Shown here one piece after another: positions 47,807 to 57,053 of a stretch of DNA of 64,000 nucleotides. The notes under the pieces were generated by a model. It did no database searches, was not told the DNA's origin, and worked only from the letters and a program-made list of their open reading frames with translations. The translations under genes and the position numbers were made by a program. Source of the DNA: Pseudomonas gingeri (GTDB lineage: Bacteria > Pseudomonadota > Gammaproteobacteria > Pseudomonadales > Pseudomonadaceae); contig NZ_JACAOS010000012.1 of the NCBI RefSeq assembly GCF_013386165.1, positions 236,067-300,066 on the forward strand, written 5' to 3'. Within the stretch, counting starts at the first letter, position 1. Each line of letters opens with the position of its first letter.

Positions 47807-48784
47807 ATGTCCAAGCGAGTACCGCGTATACCTGCCATAAGGGTGGTGACCTCCGGTTCGGCCTACCTGGACATCGACGCCTACGCCTGTTGCATTGCCT
47901 ACGCCGAGCTGTTGAATCGCCAAGGCATCGAGGCGCGGGCCGTCAGCAGCGCACCGCTCAATGCCAGCATCTCCAGGACCGTGCTGGGATGGCAATCCTC
48001 TCTGGACGATTACCAGCCCAGGCCGGGTGATGACTTCGTGTTGGTGGATGTCTCCGACTACCACCATGTCGACCCGCTGGTGGTGCTCGATCAGGTGGTG
48101 GAAGTCATCGACCATCACCCGGGTTTTGAAAACTATTGGGCGCAGAAGCTCGGAGCCGCCGCAGAGATCCGGCCGATCGGCGCAGCGGCGACTCAGGTTT
48201 TCCAGCGTTGGGAAGCGACAGATTTATTGCCACTGATCAGCGAACACAGTGCTGCGTTGCTGGCCACGGCGATTCTGGACAACACCCTGAATTTCACCGG
48301 GCAGTTGACCACCCAAGCGGATATCCGGGCTTATGAAGTCCTCGCCCGGCGAGCGAACCTGGCCACGAACTGGCCCGAGCGGTATTTCTCCGAGTGCCAG
48401 GCCACTATCGAGTCAGACCTGATTGGCGCGTTGGCGGTTGACATGAAACGCCTGAAAGCCGACAGCAACCTGCCGCAGGTTTTCGCGCAGATGGCGGTAT
48501 GGGATGCCGGCACGCTGATCCGCACACATCGCTCAACGATCGGTCACTGGCTGGCGGAGCAGAGTGAAGACTGGCTGCTGAACCTCATCAGCCTCCGCGA
48601 GTGCAAAAGTTACTTTCTGGCTGACTCCTTGGTCAGCCAGCAAAAGGTCGGCAATTTACTGCCGGTCGAATGGCGGGGCGCAATGGCTGTGCTTGAGCGC
48701 CCGCTGCTGCGTAAGGAATTGTTGACGCTGGGATTGGCCCATCCCTCCGTTGCAGACGCTATATCGGAGACAACACGACGTTGA
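47807..48784 (+). CDS. DHH-family phosphoesterase
   Basis: This 325-residue protein has the DHH phosphoesterase motifs: SGSAYLDIDAYACCIAY (motif I, DxD variant), VLVDVSDYHHVD (motif II), VIDHHPGF (motif III, the name-giving DHH), and an Asp in ATAILDNTLNF (motif IV). These acidic and histidine residues bind two metal ions, as in inorganic pyrophosphatase PpaC and exopolyphosphatase-type enzymes. AAGGAAAG precedes the ATG. The C-terminal part is diverged from classic DHHA2. It lies just upstream of the polyamine genes, but no link is known. Confidence 0.85.
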   Translation: MSKRVPRIPAIRVVTSGSAYLDIDAYACCIAYAELLNRQGIEARAVSSAPLNASISRTVLGWQSSLDDYQPRPGDDFVLVDVSDYHHVDPLVVLDQVVEVIDHHPGFENYWAQKLGAAAEIRPIGAAATQVFQRWEATDLLPLISEHSAALLATAILDNTLNFTGQLTTQADIRAYEVLARRANLATNWPERYFSECQATIESDLIGALAVDMKRLKADSNLPQVFAQMAVWDAGTLIRTHRSTIGHWLAEQSEDWLLNLISLRECKSYFLADSLVSQQKVGNLLPVEWRGAMAVLERPLLRKELLTLGLAHPSVADAISETTRR

Positions 48785-48863
48785 GCTTTCTGCTCTTTCG
48801 ATATGCCTTCAGTGAAGGCACAATGCGCATCCTTTTTTGCCTGGCCATGTCGGAGGCCTTGAA

Positions 48864-49961
48864 ATGATCAAGACGCCGTACTACCTCATCGATAAACAAA
48901 AGCTGCTGGCGAACATGCAGAAGATCGCTTATGTGCGCGAACAGTCCGGGGCGAAGGCCCTGCTGGCACTCAAGTGCTTTGCCACCTGGTCGGTGTTCGA
49001 CCTGATGCAGCAGTACATGGATGGCACCACGTCGTCGTCGCTCTACGAGCTCAAGCTCGGTCGGCAGAAGTTCGCCGGCGAGACCCATGCCTACAGCGTG
49101 GCCTGGGCCGACGACGAGATCGAGGAGATGCTCGACAACTGCGACAAGATCATCTTCAACTCCATCAGCCAACTGCAGCGCTACAGCGAGGCCTCGGCAG
49201 GCAAGGTCCGCGGTCTGCGGGTCAACCCGCAAGTGAGCAGCTCGGATTATCTGCTGGCCGACCCGGCGCGCCCCTTCAGCCGCCTGGGTGAGTGGGACCC
49301 GGCCAAGATCGAACCGGTCATCGGGCAGATCTCTGGCTTCATGTTCCACAACAACTGCGAGAACGGCGACTTCAGCCTGTTCGACCAGATGCTGTGCACC
49401 ATCGAAGAACGCTTTGGCCACCTGCTGCACAAGGTCGAGTGGGTCAGCCTCGGCGGCGGTATCCATTTCACCGGTGAAGACTACGCGCTGGACGCCTTTT
49501 GCGCGCGCCTCAAGGCCTTCTCGGAAAAATACGGCGTGCAGGTTTACCTGGAGCCGGGCGAAGCGGCCATCACCCAGAGCGCGTCGCTGGAAGTCACCGT
49601 GCTCGACACCCTCTACAACGGCAAGCACCTGGCCGTCGTGGACAGCTCCATCGAAGCGCACATGCTCGATCTGTTGATCTATCGTCTAGATGCCAAGCTG
49701 GCCCCCAGCGAGGGCGAACACACCTACATGGTGTGCGGCAAGTCTTGCCTGGCCGGAGATATTTTCGGTGAGTATCAATTTGATCGTCCGCTGACCATCG
49801 GCGATCGGCTGTCGTTCATTGACGCAGCAGGTTACACAATGGTTAAGAAAAACTGGTTCAACGGCCTGAAAATGCCGTCCATCGTGGTGAAGCAACTCGA
49901 CGGAACGGTCGAGGTGGTTCGCGAGTTTGGTTACAACGACTACCTGTCCAGCCTTTCCTGA
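48864..49961 (+). CDS. nspC: carboxynorspermidine/carboxyspermidine decarboxylase
   Basis: From the ATG at 48864 (CGGAGG at 8 bases) this 365-residue PLP enzyme of the alanine racemase-fold decarboxylases matches NspC. The PLP lysine is in AKALLALKCFATW (Lys37). The glycine-rich phosphate loop WVSLGGGIHF and the C-terminal VCGKSCLAGDIFGEY, with its catalytic Cys, are characteristic. It removes CO2 from carboxy(nor)spermidine to give the triamine. The partner dehydrogenase follows 27 bases downstream, so the two form the CASDH/CASDC polyamine route in one operon. An upstream start at 48837 lacks a site. Confidence 0.92.
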   Translation: MIKTPYYLIDKQKLLANMQKIAYVREQSGAKALLALKCFATWSVFDLMQQYMDGTTSSSLYELKLGRQKFAGETHAYSVAWADDEIEEMLDNCDKIIFNSISQLQRYSEASAGKVRGLRVNPQVSSSDYLLADPARPFSRLGEWDPAKIEPVIGQISGFMFHNNCENGDFSLFDQMLCTIEERFGHLLHKVEWVSLGGGIHFTGEDYALDAFCARLKAFSEKYGVQVYLEPGEAAITQSASLEVTVLDTLYNGKHLAVVDSSIEAHMLDLLIYRLDAKLAPSEGEHTYMVCGKSCLAGDIFGEYQFDRPLTIGDRLSFIDAAGYTMVKKNWFNGLKMPSIVVKQLDGTVEVVREFGYNDYLSSLS

Positions 49962-49988
49962 GCTGGCCGAAAAAAGAGAAATAGATAA

Positions 49989-51233
49989 TTGAAAAAGAAC
50001 GTTCTTATCATTGGTGCAGGAGGTGTCGCCAAGGTGGTGGCCCACAAGTGCGCGCAGCACAACGACGAACTCGGTCGTATTGCTATCGCGTCGCGCAACA
50101 TCTCCAAATGCCAGGCCATCATCGACAGCGTCAAAACCAAGGGCAGCCTCAAGGTGCCCGCCGATATCCAGGCCTTCTCGTTGAACGCCCTGGATGTTGA
50201 AGCGACGAAGGCGCTGATCCGCGAAACCGAATCGCAGATCGTCATCAACGTCGGTTCCTCCTTCCTGAACATGTCGGTGCTGCGTGCCTGCATCGATACC
50301 GGCGTGGCCTATCTGGACACCGCCATTCATGAAGAGCCGGGCAAAGTCTGTGAGACGCCGCCCTGGTATGGCAATTACGAGTGGAAGCACCTCGAGGAAT
50401 GCGAGCAGAAGAACATCACTGCGATCCTCGGCGTGGGCTTCGACCCGGGTGTGGTCAACGCCTATGCCGCGTTGGCGCAGCAACAGTATTTCGACCGCAT
50501 TGACTCGATCGACATTCTTGATGTCAATGCCGGTTCCCATGGCAAATATTTCGCCACCAATTTCGATCCGGAAATCAATTTCCGCGAGTTCACCGGACAG
50601 GTGTGGAGCTGGCAGGACAGCCAGTGGACCAGCAACACCATGTTCGAAGTCAAACGCACCGACGACCTGCCGGTGGTCGGCGCGCAGAACCTGTACCTGA
50701 CCGGCCACGATGAAGTGCACTCGCTGTCGAAGAACCTCGACGTGCCCAATGTGCGTTTCTGGATGAGCTTTGGCGAGCACTACATCAATGTGTTCACGGT
50801 GCTCCGGAACCTTGGTCTGCTCTCCGAGCAGCCGGTCAAGACCGCCGAAGGCCTGGAAGTGGTGCCGCTGAAAGTGGTCAAGGCCGTGCTCCCTGATCCA
50901 AGCTCGCTGGCGCCCGGTTATACCGGCAAGACCTGCATTGGCGACCTGGTCAAGGGCACCAAGGATGGCCAGCCGCGTGAGGTGTTCATCTACAACGTGG
51001 CGGACCACGAAGACGCCTACGCCGAAACCGACAGCCAGGGTATTTCCTACACGGCGGGCGTGCCTCCCGTGGCGGCCGCCTTGTTGGTCGCCCGCGGCGA
51101 GTGGGACGTGCAGCGCATGGCCAACGTCGAGGAGTTGCCGGCTGAGCCGTTCCTCAAGGCACTGGACGTGATGGGCCTGCCGACCCGCATCAAGGACGAG
51201 CATGGCGACCGCCCTTGGAGCGCCAAGGCCTGA
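49989..51233 (+). CDS. carboxynorspermidine dehydrogenase (saccharopine dehydrogenase family)
   Basis: This 414-residue enzyme condenses aspartate semialdehyde with a diamine and reduces the product to carboxy(nor)spermidine with NADPH. The Rossmann start VLIIGAGGVAKVVAHKCAQH, the CEQKNITAILGVGFDPGVVN segment and DVNAGSHGKYFATNF are conserved in CASDH/Lys1-type proteins. No ATG is available, and the TTG at 49989 gives the normal N-terminus (MKKNVLIIG). It follows nspC and is closed by a strong terminator at 51281. Confidence 0.92.
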   Translation: MKKNVLIIGAGGVAKVVAHKCAQHNDELGRIAIASRNISKCQAIIDSVKTKGSLKVPADIQAFSLNALDVEATKALIRETESQIVINVGSSFLNMSVLRACIDTGVAYLDTAIHEEPGKVCETPPWYGNYEWKHLEECEQKNITAILGVGFDPGVVNAYAALAQQQYFDRIDSIDILDVNAGSHGKYFATNFDPEINFREFTGQVWSWQDSQWTSNTMFEVKRTDDLPVVGAQNLYLTGHDEVHSLSKNLDVPNVRFWMSFGEHYINVFTVLRNLGLLSEQPVKTAEGLEVVPLKVVKAVLPDPSSLAPGYTGKTCIGDLVKGTKDGQPREVFIYNVADHEDAYAETDSQGISYTAGVPPVAAALLVARGEWDVQRMANVEELPAEPFLKALDVMGLPTRIKDEHGDRPWSAKA

Positions 51234-51280
51234 GAGCTCCACAGTACGTGTGAGCCTCACTCCCGGTTCCATGGGTAAGA

Positions 51281-51305
51281 ACGCCGCTCTTTGAGCGGCG
51301 TTTTA
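51281..51305 (+). terminator. intrinsic terminator after the polyamine operon
   Basis: ACGCCGCTC pairs perfectly with GAGCGGCGT across a three-base loop and is followed by TTTTAGTTTG. It ends the nspC/dehydrogenase transcript before the convergent permease. Confidence 0.9.
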
Positions 51306-51348
51306 GTTTGTGTGCGAGGCGTTGGCTGGGGTGACCCGCGCTACATGA

Positions 51349-52770
51349 TCATGAGCCCAAACGTACCGCACCTTGGGTGGCGTTGACCGGTTGCAGTTTG
51401 AATACATGGAACAGCACGGTCAGCAGCACCAGGAACGCAGGCCCTATATAAAGCGCCACGCGGGTGTCCGGGAAGTAGGCCATCAGGCCGACCACCAGCA
51501 CCAGGAACGCCAACGCCAGGTAAGAGCTGATCGGGTACAACCACATGCGGTACTTCAGGCCGGCACGTTCTGAGGCGCTCAAGCCTTTGCGAAACTTGAG
51601 CTGGGCCAGCAGGATCATGGCCCAGGTCCAGATCGCGCCAAAGGTGGCAATCGAGGTGACCCAGACAAACACTTTTTCCGGCACCAGGTAGTTCAGCAGC
51701 ACGCCCAGCAACAAGGCCGCGATCGACAACAGCAGCGCGTTGCGCGGCACACCGTTGCTGGCGGTTTTAGCGAAGGTTTTCGGCGCCTGGCCGTTTTGCG
51801 CCAAGCTGTAGAGCATGCGCCCGGTGCTGAAGATACCGCCGTTGCAGGACGACAACGCCGCAGTGATCACCACGAAGTTGATGATGCCGGCAGCGGTCTT
51901 GATGCCGAGCCGTTCGAAGGTCATGACGAAGGGGCTGCCCTGGGTACCGATCTCTCCCCACGGGTAGATCGACAGGATCACGAACAGAGCCCCCACGTAG
52001 AACAGCAGGATGCGCCAGAATACCGAACCGATCGCCTGGGGAATGGTTTTCTCCGGGTTGCGTGCTTCTCCGGCGGTCAGGCCGATCATTTCCACGCCCA
52101 GGTAGGCGAACATCACCATCTGCAGGGACATCAGCACGCCGGTGACGCCGTTAGGCATGAAGCCGCCATGGCTCCACAGGTTGGAAATCCCCAGCGCCAC
52201 GCCATCGTTACCGAAACCAAAGGCGATCACACCGATCCCGCCCAGCACCATGGCGATGATGGTGACGATCTTGATCAGGGCGAACCAGAACTCGAATTCA
52301 CCGAAGGCTTTCACCGCAATCAGGTTGACCGTGCCCATGCTGACCAGCGCGGCGAGGGCCCAGATCCAGCGCGGCACATCGGGGAACCAGACCCCCATGT
52401 ACACCGCCACGGCGGTGATTTCCGCCACGCAGGTCACCAGCCACAGGAACCAGTAGTTCCAGCCGGTCAGAAAGCCCGCCAAGGGGCCCAGGTAATCTTG
52501 TGCATAACGGCTGAACGAGCCGGCGACGGGGTTGTGTACCGCCATTTCGCCGAGGGCACGCATGATCACCAGGATCGCCAGGCCGCCGATGATGTAGGAC
52601 AGCATGATGGCCGGGCCGGCCATTTGAATGGCCTTGGCCGAACCAAGAAACAGCCCGACACCGATACAGGCGCCGAGGGCCATCAAGCGAATATGTCGTT
52701 CGCCCAGTTCACGTTTGAGCGGACCGCCTTGAGCGGTTCCCCCCTGGGGCAGAGGGTTGTCTGCGCGCAT
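51349..52770 (-). CDS. amino-acid permease, APC superfamily (ProY/GabP-like)
   Basis: This 473-residue inner-membrane transporter has 12 predicted helices and the amino-acid permease signature: RHIRLMALGACIGVGLFLGS (start of helix 1), GEMAVHNPVAGSFSRYAQDY, and AGEARNPEKTIPQAIGSVFW. The sequence is closest in pattern to the proline/histidine-specific ProY group, but specificity cannot be fixed by eye. The stop is near the terminator of the polyamine operon, and a 450-base upstream region separates it from the SotB-like gene. Confidence 0.88.
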   Translation of the reverse strand: MRADNPLPQGGTAQGGPLKRELGERHIRLMALGACIGVGLFLGSAKAIQMAGPAIMLSYIIGGLAILVIMRALGEMAVHNPVAGSFSRYAQDYLGPLAGFLTGWNYWFLWLVTCVAEITAVAVYMGVWFPDVPRWIWALAALVSMGTVNLIAVKAFGEFEFWFALIKIVTIIAMVLGGIGVIAFGFGNDGVALGISNLWSHGGFMPNGVTGVLMSLQMVMFAYLGVEMIGLTAGEARNPEKTIPQAIGSVFWRILLFYVGALFVILSIYPWGEIGTQGSPFVMTFERLGIKTAAGIINFVVITAALSSCNGGIFSTGRMLYSLAQNGQAPKTFAKTASNGVPRNALLLSIAALLLGVLLNYLVPEKVFVWVTSIATFGAIWTWAMILLAQLKFRKGLSASERAGLKYRMWLYPISSYLALAFLVLVVGLMAYFPDTRVALYIGPAFLVLLTVLFHVFKLQPVNATQGAVRLGS

Positions 52771-53220
52771 AGAAATACAGCCTCATGTTGTTATTGGATA
52801 TGAGCCACCGAGTGTTGGACGTACCGACGGATAGTCCGTACTCGCTCAACCAGGTCGACCTTATGGGGCGAACCGTCTCACAGGGCACAACCTGCGAGAT
52901 CAGCGGGACGCGCAGTATAAAAAGCGGACTACAGGCTTTTTCACTGTATAAGTGATTGATTTAAGAGATAAGTATCGGAAAGTTGCATTTGGATGGAGGT
53001 GCTTTAGCGGGTGTTATAGGCTTTATCAAGTAGGAAGTTATACCGAATATTGCAGGGCGCTGAATGAACGAGTCCCGTGAAAGACAGTGAAGAAGCCCCT
53101 CCAAGGAGCGATACTTGCATCTTGCCCGTCACCCATTTCACCTCGACCGAGTTTTCTTTCGGCTACCCGGCCCTGAATCAACGGTCAGTTGGCCTTCGAT
53201 AACGCCTCACGGATTTTTAA
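52771..53220. other. 450-base divergent intergenic region
   Basis: This region contains the promoters of the permease (minus) and the SotB-like exporter (plus). An AT-rich core at 52910-53050 (TATAAAAAGCGG, TTTATCAAGTAGGAAG) is visible. I see no gene or strong repeat. The exporter's own ribosome binding site is weak. Confidence 0.6.
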
Positions 53221-54405
53221 ATGAGTACCCCCGCAACTGAAAACACGGACAACTGGCAACCGGTCATCGCGCTGGCGTTGGCCGCCTTTGTCTTCAACAC
53301 CACTGAATTTGTTCCGGTCGGCCTGTTGAGCGCCATCGGCGACAGCTTCGACCTGTCGAGCGCACAGGTCGGGCTGATGCTGATGATCTATGCCTGGGTG
53401 GTGTCCCTGACGTCGCTGCCGGTGATGCTGCTCACGCGCAACGTCGAACGGCGCAAGCTGTTGATGGTGCTGTTCGGCCTGTTCATTGTCAGCCATGTGC
53501 TGTCCAGCCTGGCCGCAAGCTTTGGTGTGCTGCTGGTGAGCCGGATAGGGATCGCCTTGTCCCATGCGCTGTTCTGGTCCATCACCGCGTCCCTGGCGGT
53601 GCGGGTGGCGCCGGCGGGCAAGCAGGTGCAGGCGTTGGGGTTGCTGGCGACCGGGACGTCCATGGCCCTGGTGCTGGGGATTCCCCTGGGCCGCCTGCTC
53701 GGCGAAGCCATGGGCTGGCGCATCACCTTTCTGGTGATTGCCTTGATGGCCGCTGCCCTGGTGCTCTGGCTTGGCAGAACCTTGCCGCTGCTGCCAAGCC
53801 AGAACTCGGGGTCCCTGAGAAGCCTGCCCGTGCTGTTCAAGCGTCCCGCGCTGGTGGCGGTCTACGGCCTGACGGCGGCGGTGATCACGGCTCAATTTAC
53901 GGCCTATAGCTATATCGAGCCGTTCATCAAAACCGTGGCCGGCATGAGTGGTGAGGTGGTGACCCTGATCCTGCTGCTGTTCGGTGGCGCGGGGATTTTC
54001 GGATCGTTGTTGTTCAGCCGATTCAATCGGCAATACCCGCAGCGCTTTCTATTGTCTGCCACCGCGTTGTTGGTGGTGTGTCTGGCGTTGCTGCTGCCTT
54101 TGAGTGGCGAGGTTTCGACCTTGGGGGCCCTCAGCGTGTTCTGGGGCATGGCGATCATGTGCTTCGGGCTGTCGTTGCAATCGAAGGTGCTGGTGTTGGC
54201 ACCGGACGCAACCGACGTGGCCATGGCGCTGTTCTCGGGGATCTACAACGTCGGGATTGGTGGTGGCGCGCTGGTGGGCAGTTGGGTCGGACGGCAACTC
54301 GGGTTTGCCTATGTCGGTGTGGTCGGGGGCGTGTTGGCGGGGCTGGCGCTGGCGTTCTACGGCCTCTCGATCTATCGCGCCGGCCGAGTCGGGGCAGGGC
54401 GCTGA
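53221..54405 (+). CDS. MFS exporter, SotB/YdeA-like
   Basis: This 394-residue protein of the drug:H+ antiporter-1 branch has 12 predicted helices. The N-terminal stretch [20 protein letters not shown] and [20 protein letters not shown], and the motif [24 protein letters not shown] segment (here [20 protein letters not shown]), match the SotB sugar-efflux group. These remove arabinose or IPTG-like sugars or drugs from the cell. It is monocistronic, with a hairpin behind it. Substrate is inferred from family only. Confidence 0.85.
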   Translation: MSTPATENTDNWQPVIALALAAFVFNTTEFVPVGLLSAIGDSFDLSSAQVGLMLMIYAWVVSLTSLPVMLLTRNVERRKLLMVLFGLFIVSHVLSSLAASFGVLLVSRIGIALSHALFWSITASLAVRVAPAGKQVQALGLLATGTSMALVLGIPLGRLLGEAMGWRITFLVIALMAAALVLWLGRTLPLLPSQNSGSLRSLPVLFKRPALVAVYGLTAAVITAQFTAYSYIEPFIKTVAGMSGEVVTLILLLFGGAGIFGSLLFSRFNRQYPQRFLLSATALLVVCLALLLPLSGEVSTLGALSVFWGMAIMCFGLSLQSKVLVLAPDATDVAMALFSGIYNVGIGGGALVGSWVGRQLGFAYVGVVGGVLAGLALAFYGLSIYRAGRVGAGR

Positions 54406-54446
54406 TGGCGGGTGTCGGTGTGGGCGTAAAGGGCCGATGTACGTTC

Positions 54447-54476
54447 TGAATACCAGGAACCTGGCCAGGCTCCTGG
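54447..54476. terminator. hairpin between convergent genes
   Basis: ACCAGGAACCTGG is followed directly by CCAGGCTCCTGGT, pairing 12 of 13. It lacks a long T run but lies between the SotB-like gene and the convergent iron-ADH stop, so it may stop both. Confidence 0.5.
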
Positions 54477-54493
54477 TGCTGATCACACTGTCA

Positions 54494-55642
54494 TTACAGC
54501 GCTGTGTGGAAAATCTCTTCGATTTGCGCTTGTTCCGCCGTCCGAGGATTGGTGAAGCCGCAGGCATCTTTCATGGCATTGGCCGCCAGTGTCGGAATGT
54601 CCTCTACCTTGACGCCCAGCTCAGTCAAACCACCTGGAATACCCACATCCAACGACAACTTGCGGATGCCGGCAATGGCCGCTAGCGCGCCTTGCTCGTG
54701 GTCAAGGTGTTGGGTATCAAGCCCCATGGCCCGGGCGACGTCTGTCAGGCGAGCCGGGCAAACGCTGGCGTTGAAGCTCTCGACGTGGGGCAGCAATATC
54801 GCGTTGCAGACACCGTGGGGCAGGTCGTAGAAACCACCCAGTTGATGGGCCATGGCGTGCACATAGCCCAGGGACGCATTGTTGAACGCCATCCCGGCCA
54901 GAAACTGCGCGTAGGCCATGTTTTCCCGCGCCTGCATGTCGCCGCCGTTGGCGACCGCGTTGCGCAGGTTGGCAGAGATCAACTCCACGGCCTTGAGCGC
55001 GCAGGCATCGGTGATCGGCGTGGCCGCGGTTGAAACGTAGGCTTCGATGGCGTGGGTCAGCGCGTCCATGCCGGTGGCGGCGGTCAGGCCTTTGGGCATG
55101 GCGGCCATCAAGGAGGGATCGTTAACCGACAGCAGCGGCGTCACGTTACGGTCGACAATGGCCATTTTTACATGGCGGGTCTCGTCGGTGATGATGCAGA
55201 AACGGGTCATCTCGCTGGCCGTGCCGGCGGTGGTATTGATGGCAATCAGTGGCATTTGTGGCTTGGCAGACTGGTCGACGCCTTCGTAGTCACTGATATG
55301 CCCACCATTGGTGGCACACAGGGCGATGCCCTTGGCGCAGTCATGGGGCGAGCCGCCGCCCAGGGAGATGATGAAGTCGGCACCGCTGAGCTTGAGTTGC
55401 GCCAGACCGTTTTCGACGTTGCTCACGGTCGGGTTCGGCTTGGCCCCATCAAAGATCGTCGCCTGGATGTCCTGCGCCGCCAGCAGTTTGGCGACCTTGT
55501 CCGCGACCCCCGCTTTTGCCAACCCGGCGTCGGTCACGATCAGGGCGTGACGCAGGCCATATTTGCGAATGGCGACCATGGCCTCATCGAGACTGCCGAT
55601 GCCCATCATGTTTACGGACGGAATGAAGAACGTGCTGCTCAT
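54494..55642 (-). CDS. ercA: iron-containing alcohol dehydrogenase, ErcA-like
   Basis: This 382-residue group III alcohol dehydrogenase has the NAD motif [20 protein letters not shown], the [18 protein letters not shown] signature, and metal-ligand histidines in [15 protein letters not shown] and [20 protein letters not shown]. It would oxidise an alcohol or act in signalling. In P. aeruginosa ErcA is needed for regulation of ethanol oxidation, not for the bulk reaction. Here it is divergent from the FIST protein and ErcS'-like kinase gene pair, the same grouping as near the exa locus. The symbol rests on this context. Confidence 0.82.
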   Translation of the reverse strand: MSSTFFIPSVNMMGIGSLDEAMVAIRKYGLRHALIVTDAGLAKAGVADKVAKLLAAQDIQATIFDGAKPNPTVSNVENGLAQLKLSGADFIISLGGGSPHDCAKGIALCATNGGHISDYEGVDQSAKPQMPLIAINTTAGTASEMTRFCIITDETRHVKMAIVDRNVTPLLSVNDPSLMAAMPKGLTAATGMDALTHAIEAYVSTAATPITDACALKAVELISANLRNAVANGGDMQARENMAYAQFLAGMAFNNASLGYVHAMAHQLGGFYDLPHGVCNAILLPHVESFNASVCPARLTDVARAMGLDTQHLDHEQGALAAIAGIRKLSLDVGIPGGLTELGVKVEDIPTLAANAMKDACGFTNPRTAEQAQIEEIFHTAL

Positions 55643-55889
55643 GACTTGCCCTCGTTATTGTGATTATTGGCCCTGGCGGCCAGCGGTGCACCCATCAAGA
55701 TGGACTCATCCTAGGAGCGAGGGCGTGACGGATAAATGGTCCTTTAGTCCGCACAATGGGGGTCTTTGGTCGTAGTGGCGCGCGCCTTCATCCTGTCGCA
55801 GGGGTTACCCCCTACCCAAGTAGGATATGGGCCCGCGTCCGGTCTTCGTAGAATGAATCACCAGACAGCGCACTTTGCGGGAAGCGACG

Positions 55890-57053
55890 ATGCAACAGAC
55901 CCAGACCGATGGCGTAGTCAGTGCGATGTCGATGGCCACCGAGGCGCAAGAGGTGGCACAGGAACTGGCGCGGCAGCTATTGCATCCGCACTTGGGTTTT
56001 GTGCTGTTCTTTTGTTCGGTCGAATACGATTTGCAGGCCTTGGGCAGTGCCTTGCAGCAGAGCTTTGGCGGCATTCACGTGGTGGGCTGTACCAGCGCCG
56101 GGGAAATCACCCCCGAGGGCTATGGTCGAGGCTGCGTGACCGCCGTGGGTTTTGATCATCGGCATTTCTCCATTGCCGCCGAGCTGATCGACGAATTGGA
56201 GCGTTTCAGCCTGATCGACGCCCAGCAAATGGTCGAGCGGTTGGTCGCAGGCTGTCGCAGCAACACCTTGGCGCCGATCAAGGGCAACAGTTTCGCCCTG
56301 ACGCTGCTCGACGGCCTGTCCAGCCGCGAGGAAATGGTCCTTGCCGCGCTGAGCGCGGCCTTGGGCGATATCCCTCACTTTGGCGGTTCCGCCGGGGACG
56401 ATAACTACCTGACCCATACCCATGTGTACTTCGGCGGCGAATTCCACAGCGGCGCCGCCGTGGTGCTGCTGGTCAATACCTGGCTGGACTTCGAAGTCTT
56501 CACCACGCACCACATTTTGCCCCGTGCGCAAAAGCTGGTGGTCACTCGCGCCGACAGCGCGACGCGCCGGGTTTACGAACTCAATGCCGAGCCTGCGGCC
56601 GAGGAATACGCGCAGATCATCGGGGTGCCCGTGGCGGCGCTCAATCACCAGATTTTTGCCGCTCACCCGTTGGCGGTGCGCATGAACGATCAGTACTACG
56701 TCAGGGCCATTCAACAGGTCAACGCTGACTTGAGCTTGAGTTTTTACTGCGCGGTGGAGAATGGCATCGTCCTCACCGCCATGACGCCTGGCCTCTTGCT
56801 GCCGAACCTGCAGACGCTGTTTGACGGTTTGCAGGAACGCTTGGGGTCGTTGTTACTGACCATCGGTTGCGACTGTTTTCTGCGACGCCTGGAGCTGGAA
56901 GACGATGGCAGTGTCCAGCAGATCGGCGCCTACCTGCGCGAACAGCGGGTGATAGGTTTCAACACCTACGGAGAGCAGTTCAATGGTATGCACATCAACC
57001 AGACCTTCACCGGCGTCGCGATTGGACGAAACCGTGCCGCCATCCCACGCTGA
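55890..57053 (+). CDS. FIST signal-transduction protein
   Basis: From the ATG at 55890 this is a 387-residue protein with FIST N (to about residue 225) and FIST C domains. Recognisable parts are LFFCSVEYDLQALGSALQQS, GGIHVVGCTSAGEITPEGYG, VTAVGFD, and FGGSAGDDNYLTHTHVYFGG. FIST domains bind small ligands, possibly amino acids, and usually sit beside sensor kinases or methyl-accepting proteins. The 3' end overlaps the start of the kinase gene by about 32 bases (or more, if the kinase starts at 56983), so the two are coupled and the FIST protein is probably its input. Confidence 0.9.
   Translation: MQQTQTDGVVSAMSMATEAQEVAQELARQLLHPHLGFVLFFCSVEYDLQALGSALQQSFGGIHVVGCTSAGEITPEGYGRGCVTAVGFDHRHFSIAAELIDELERFSLIDAQQMVERLVAGCRSNTLAPIKGNSFALTLLDGLSSREEMVLAALSAALGDIPHFGGSAGDDNYLTHTHVYFGGEFHSGAAVVLLVNTWLDFEVFTTHHILPRAQKLVVTRADSATRRVYELNAEPAAEEYAQIIGVPVAALNHQIFAAHPLAVRMNDQYYVRAIQQVNADLSLSFYCAVENGIVLTAMTPGLLLPNLQTLFDGLQERLGSLLLTIGCDCFLRRLELEDDGSVQQIGAYLREQRVIGFNTYGEQFNGMHINQTFTGVAIGRNRAAIPR

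Noticed and set aside
49686..51272. 528-codon antisense frame over the polyamine dehydrogenase
   Set aside because: It is a mirror frame of a well supported gene, with no conserved motif or ribosome binding site.
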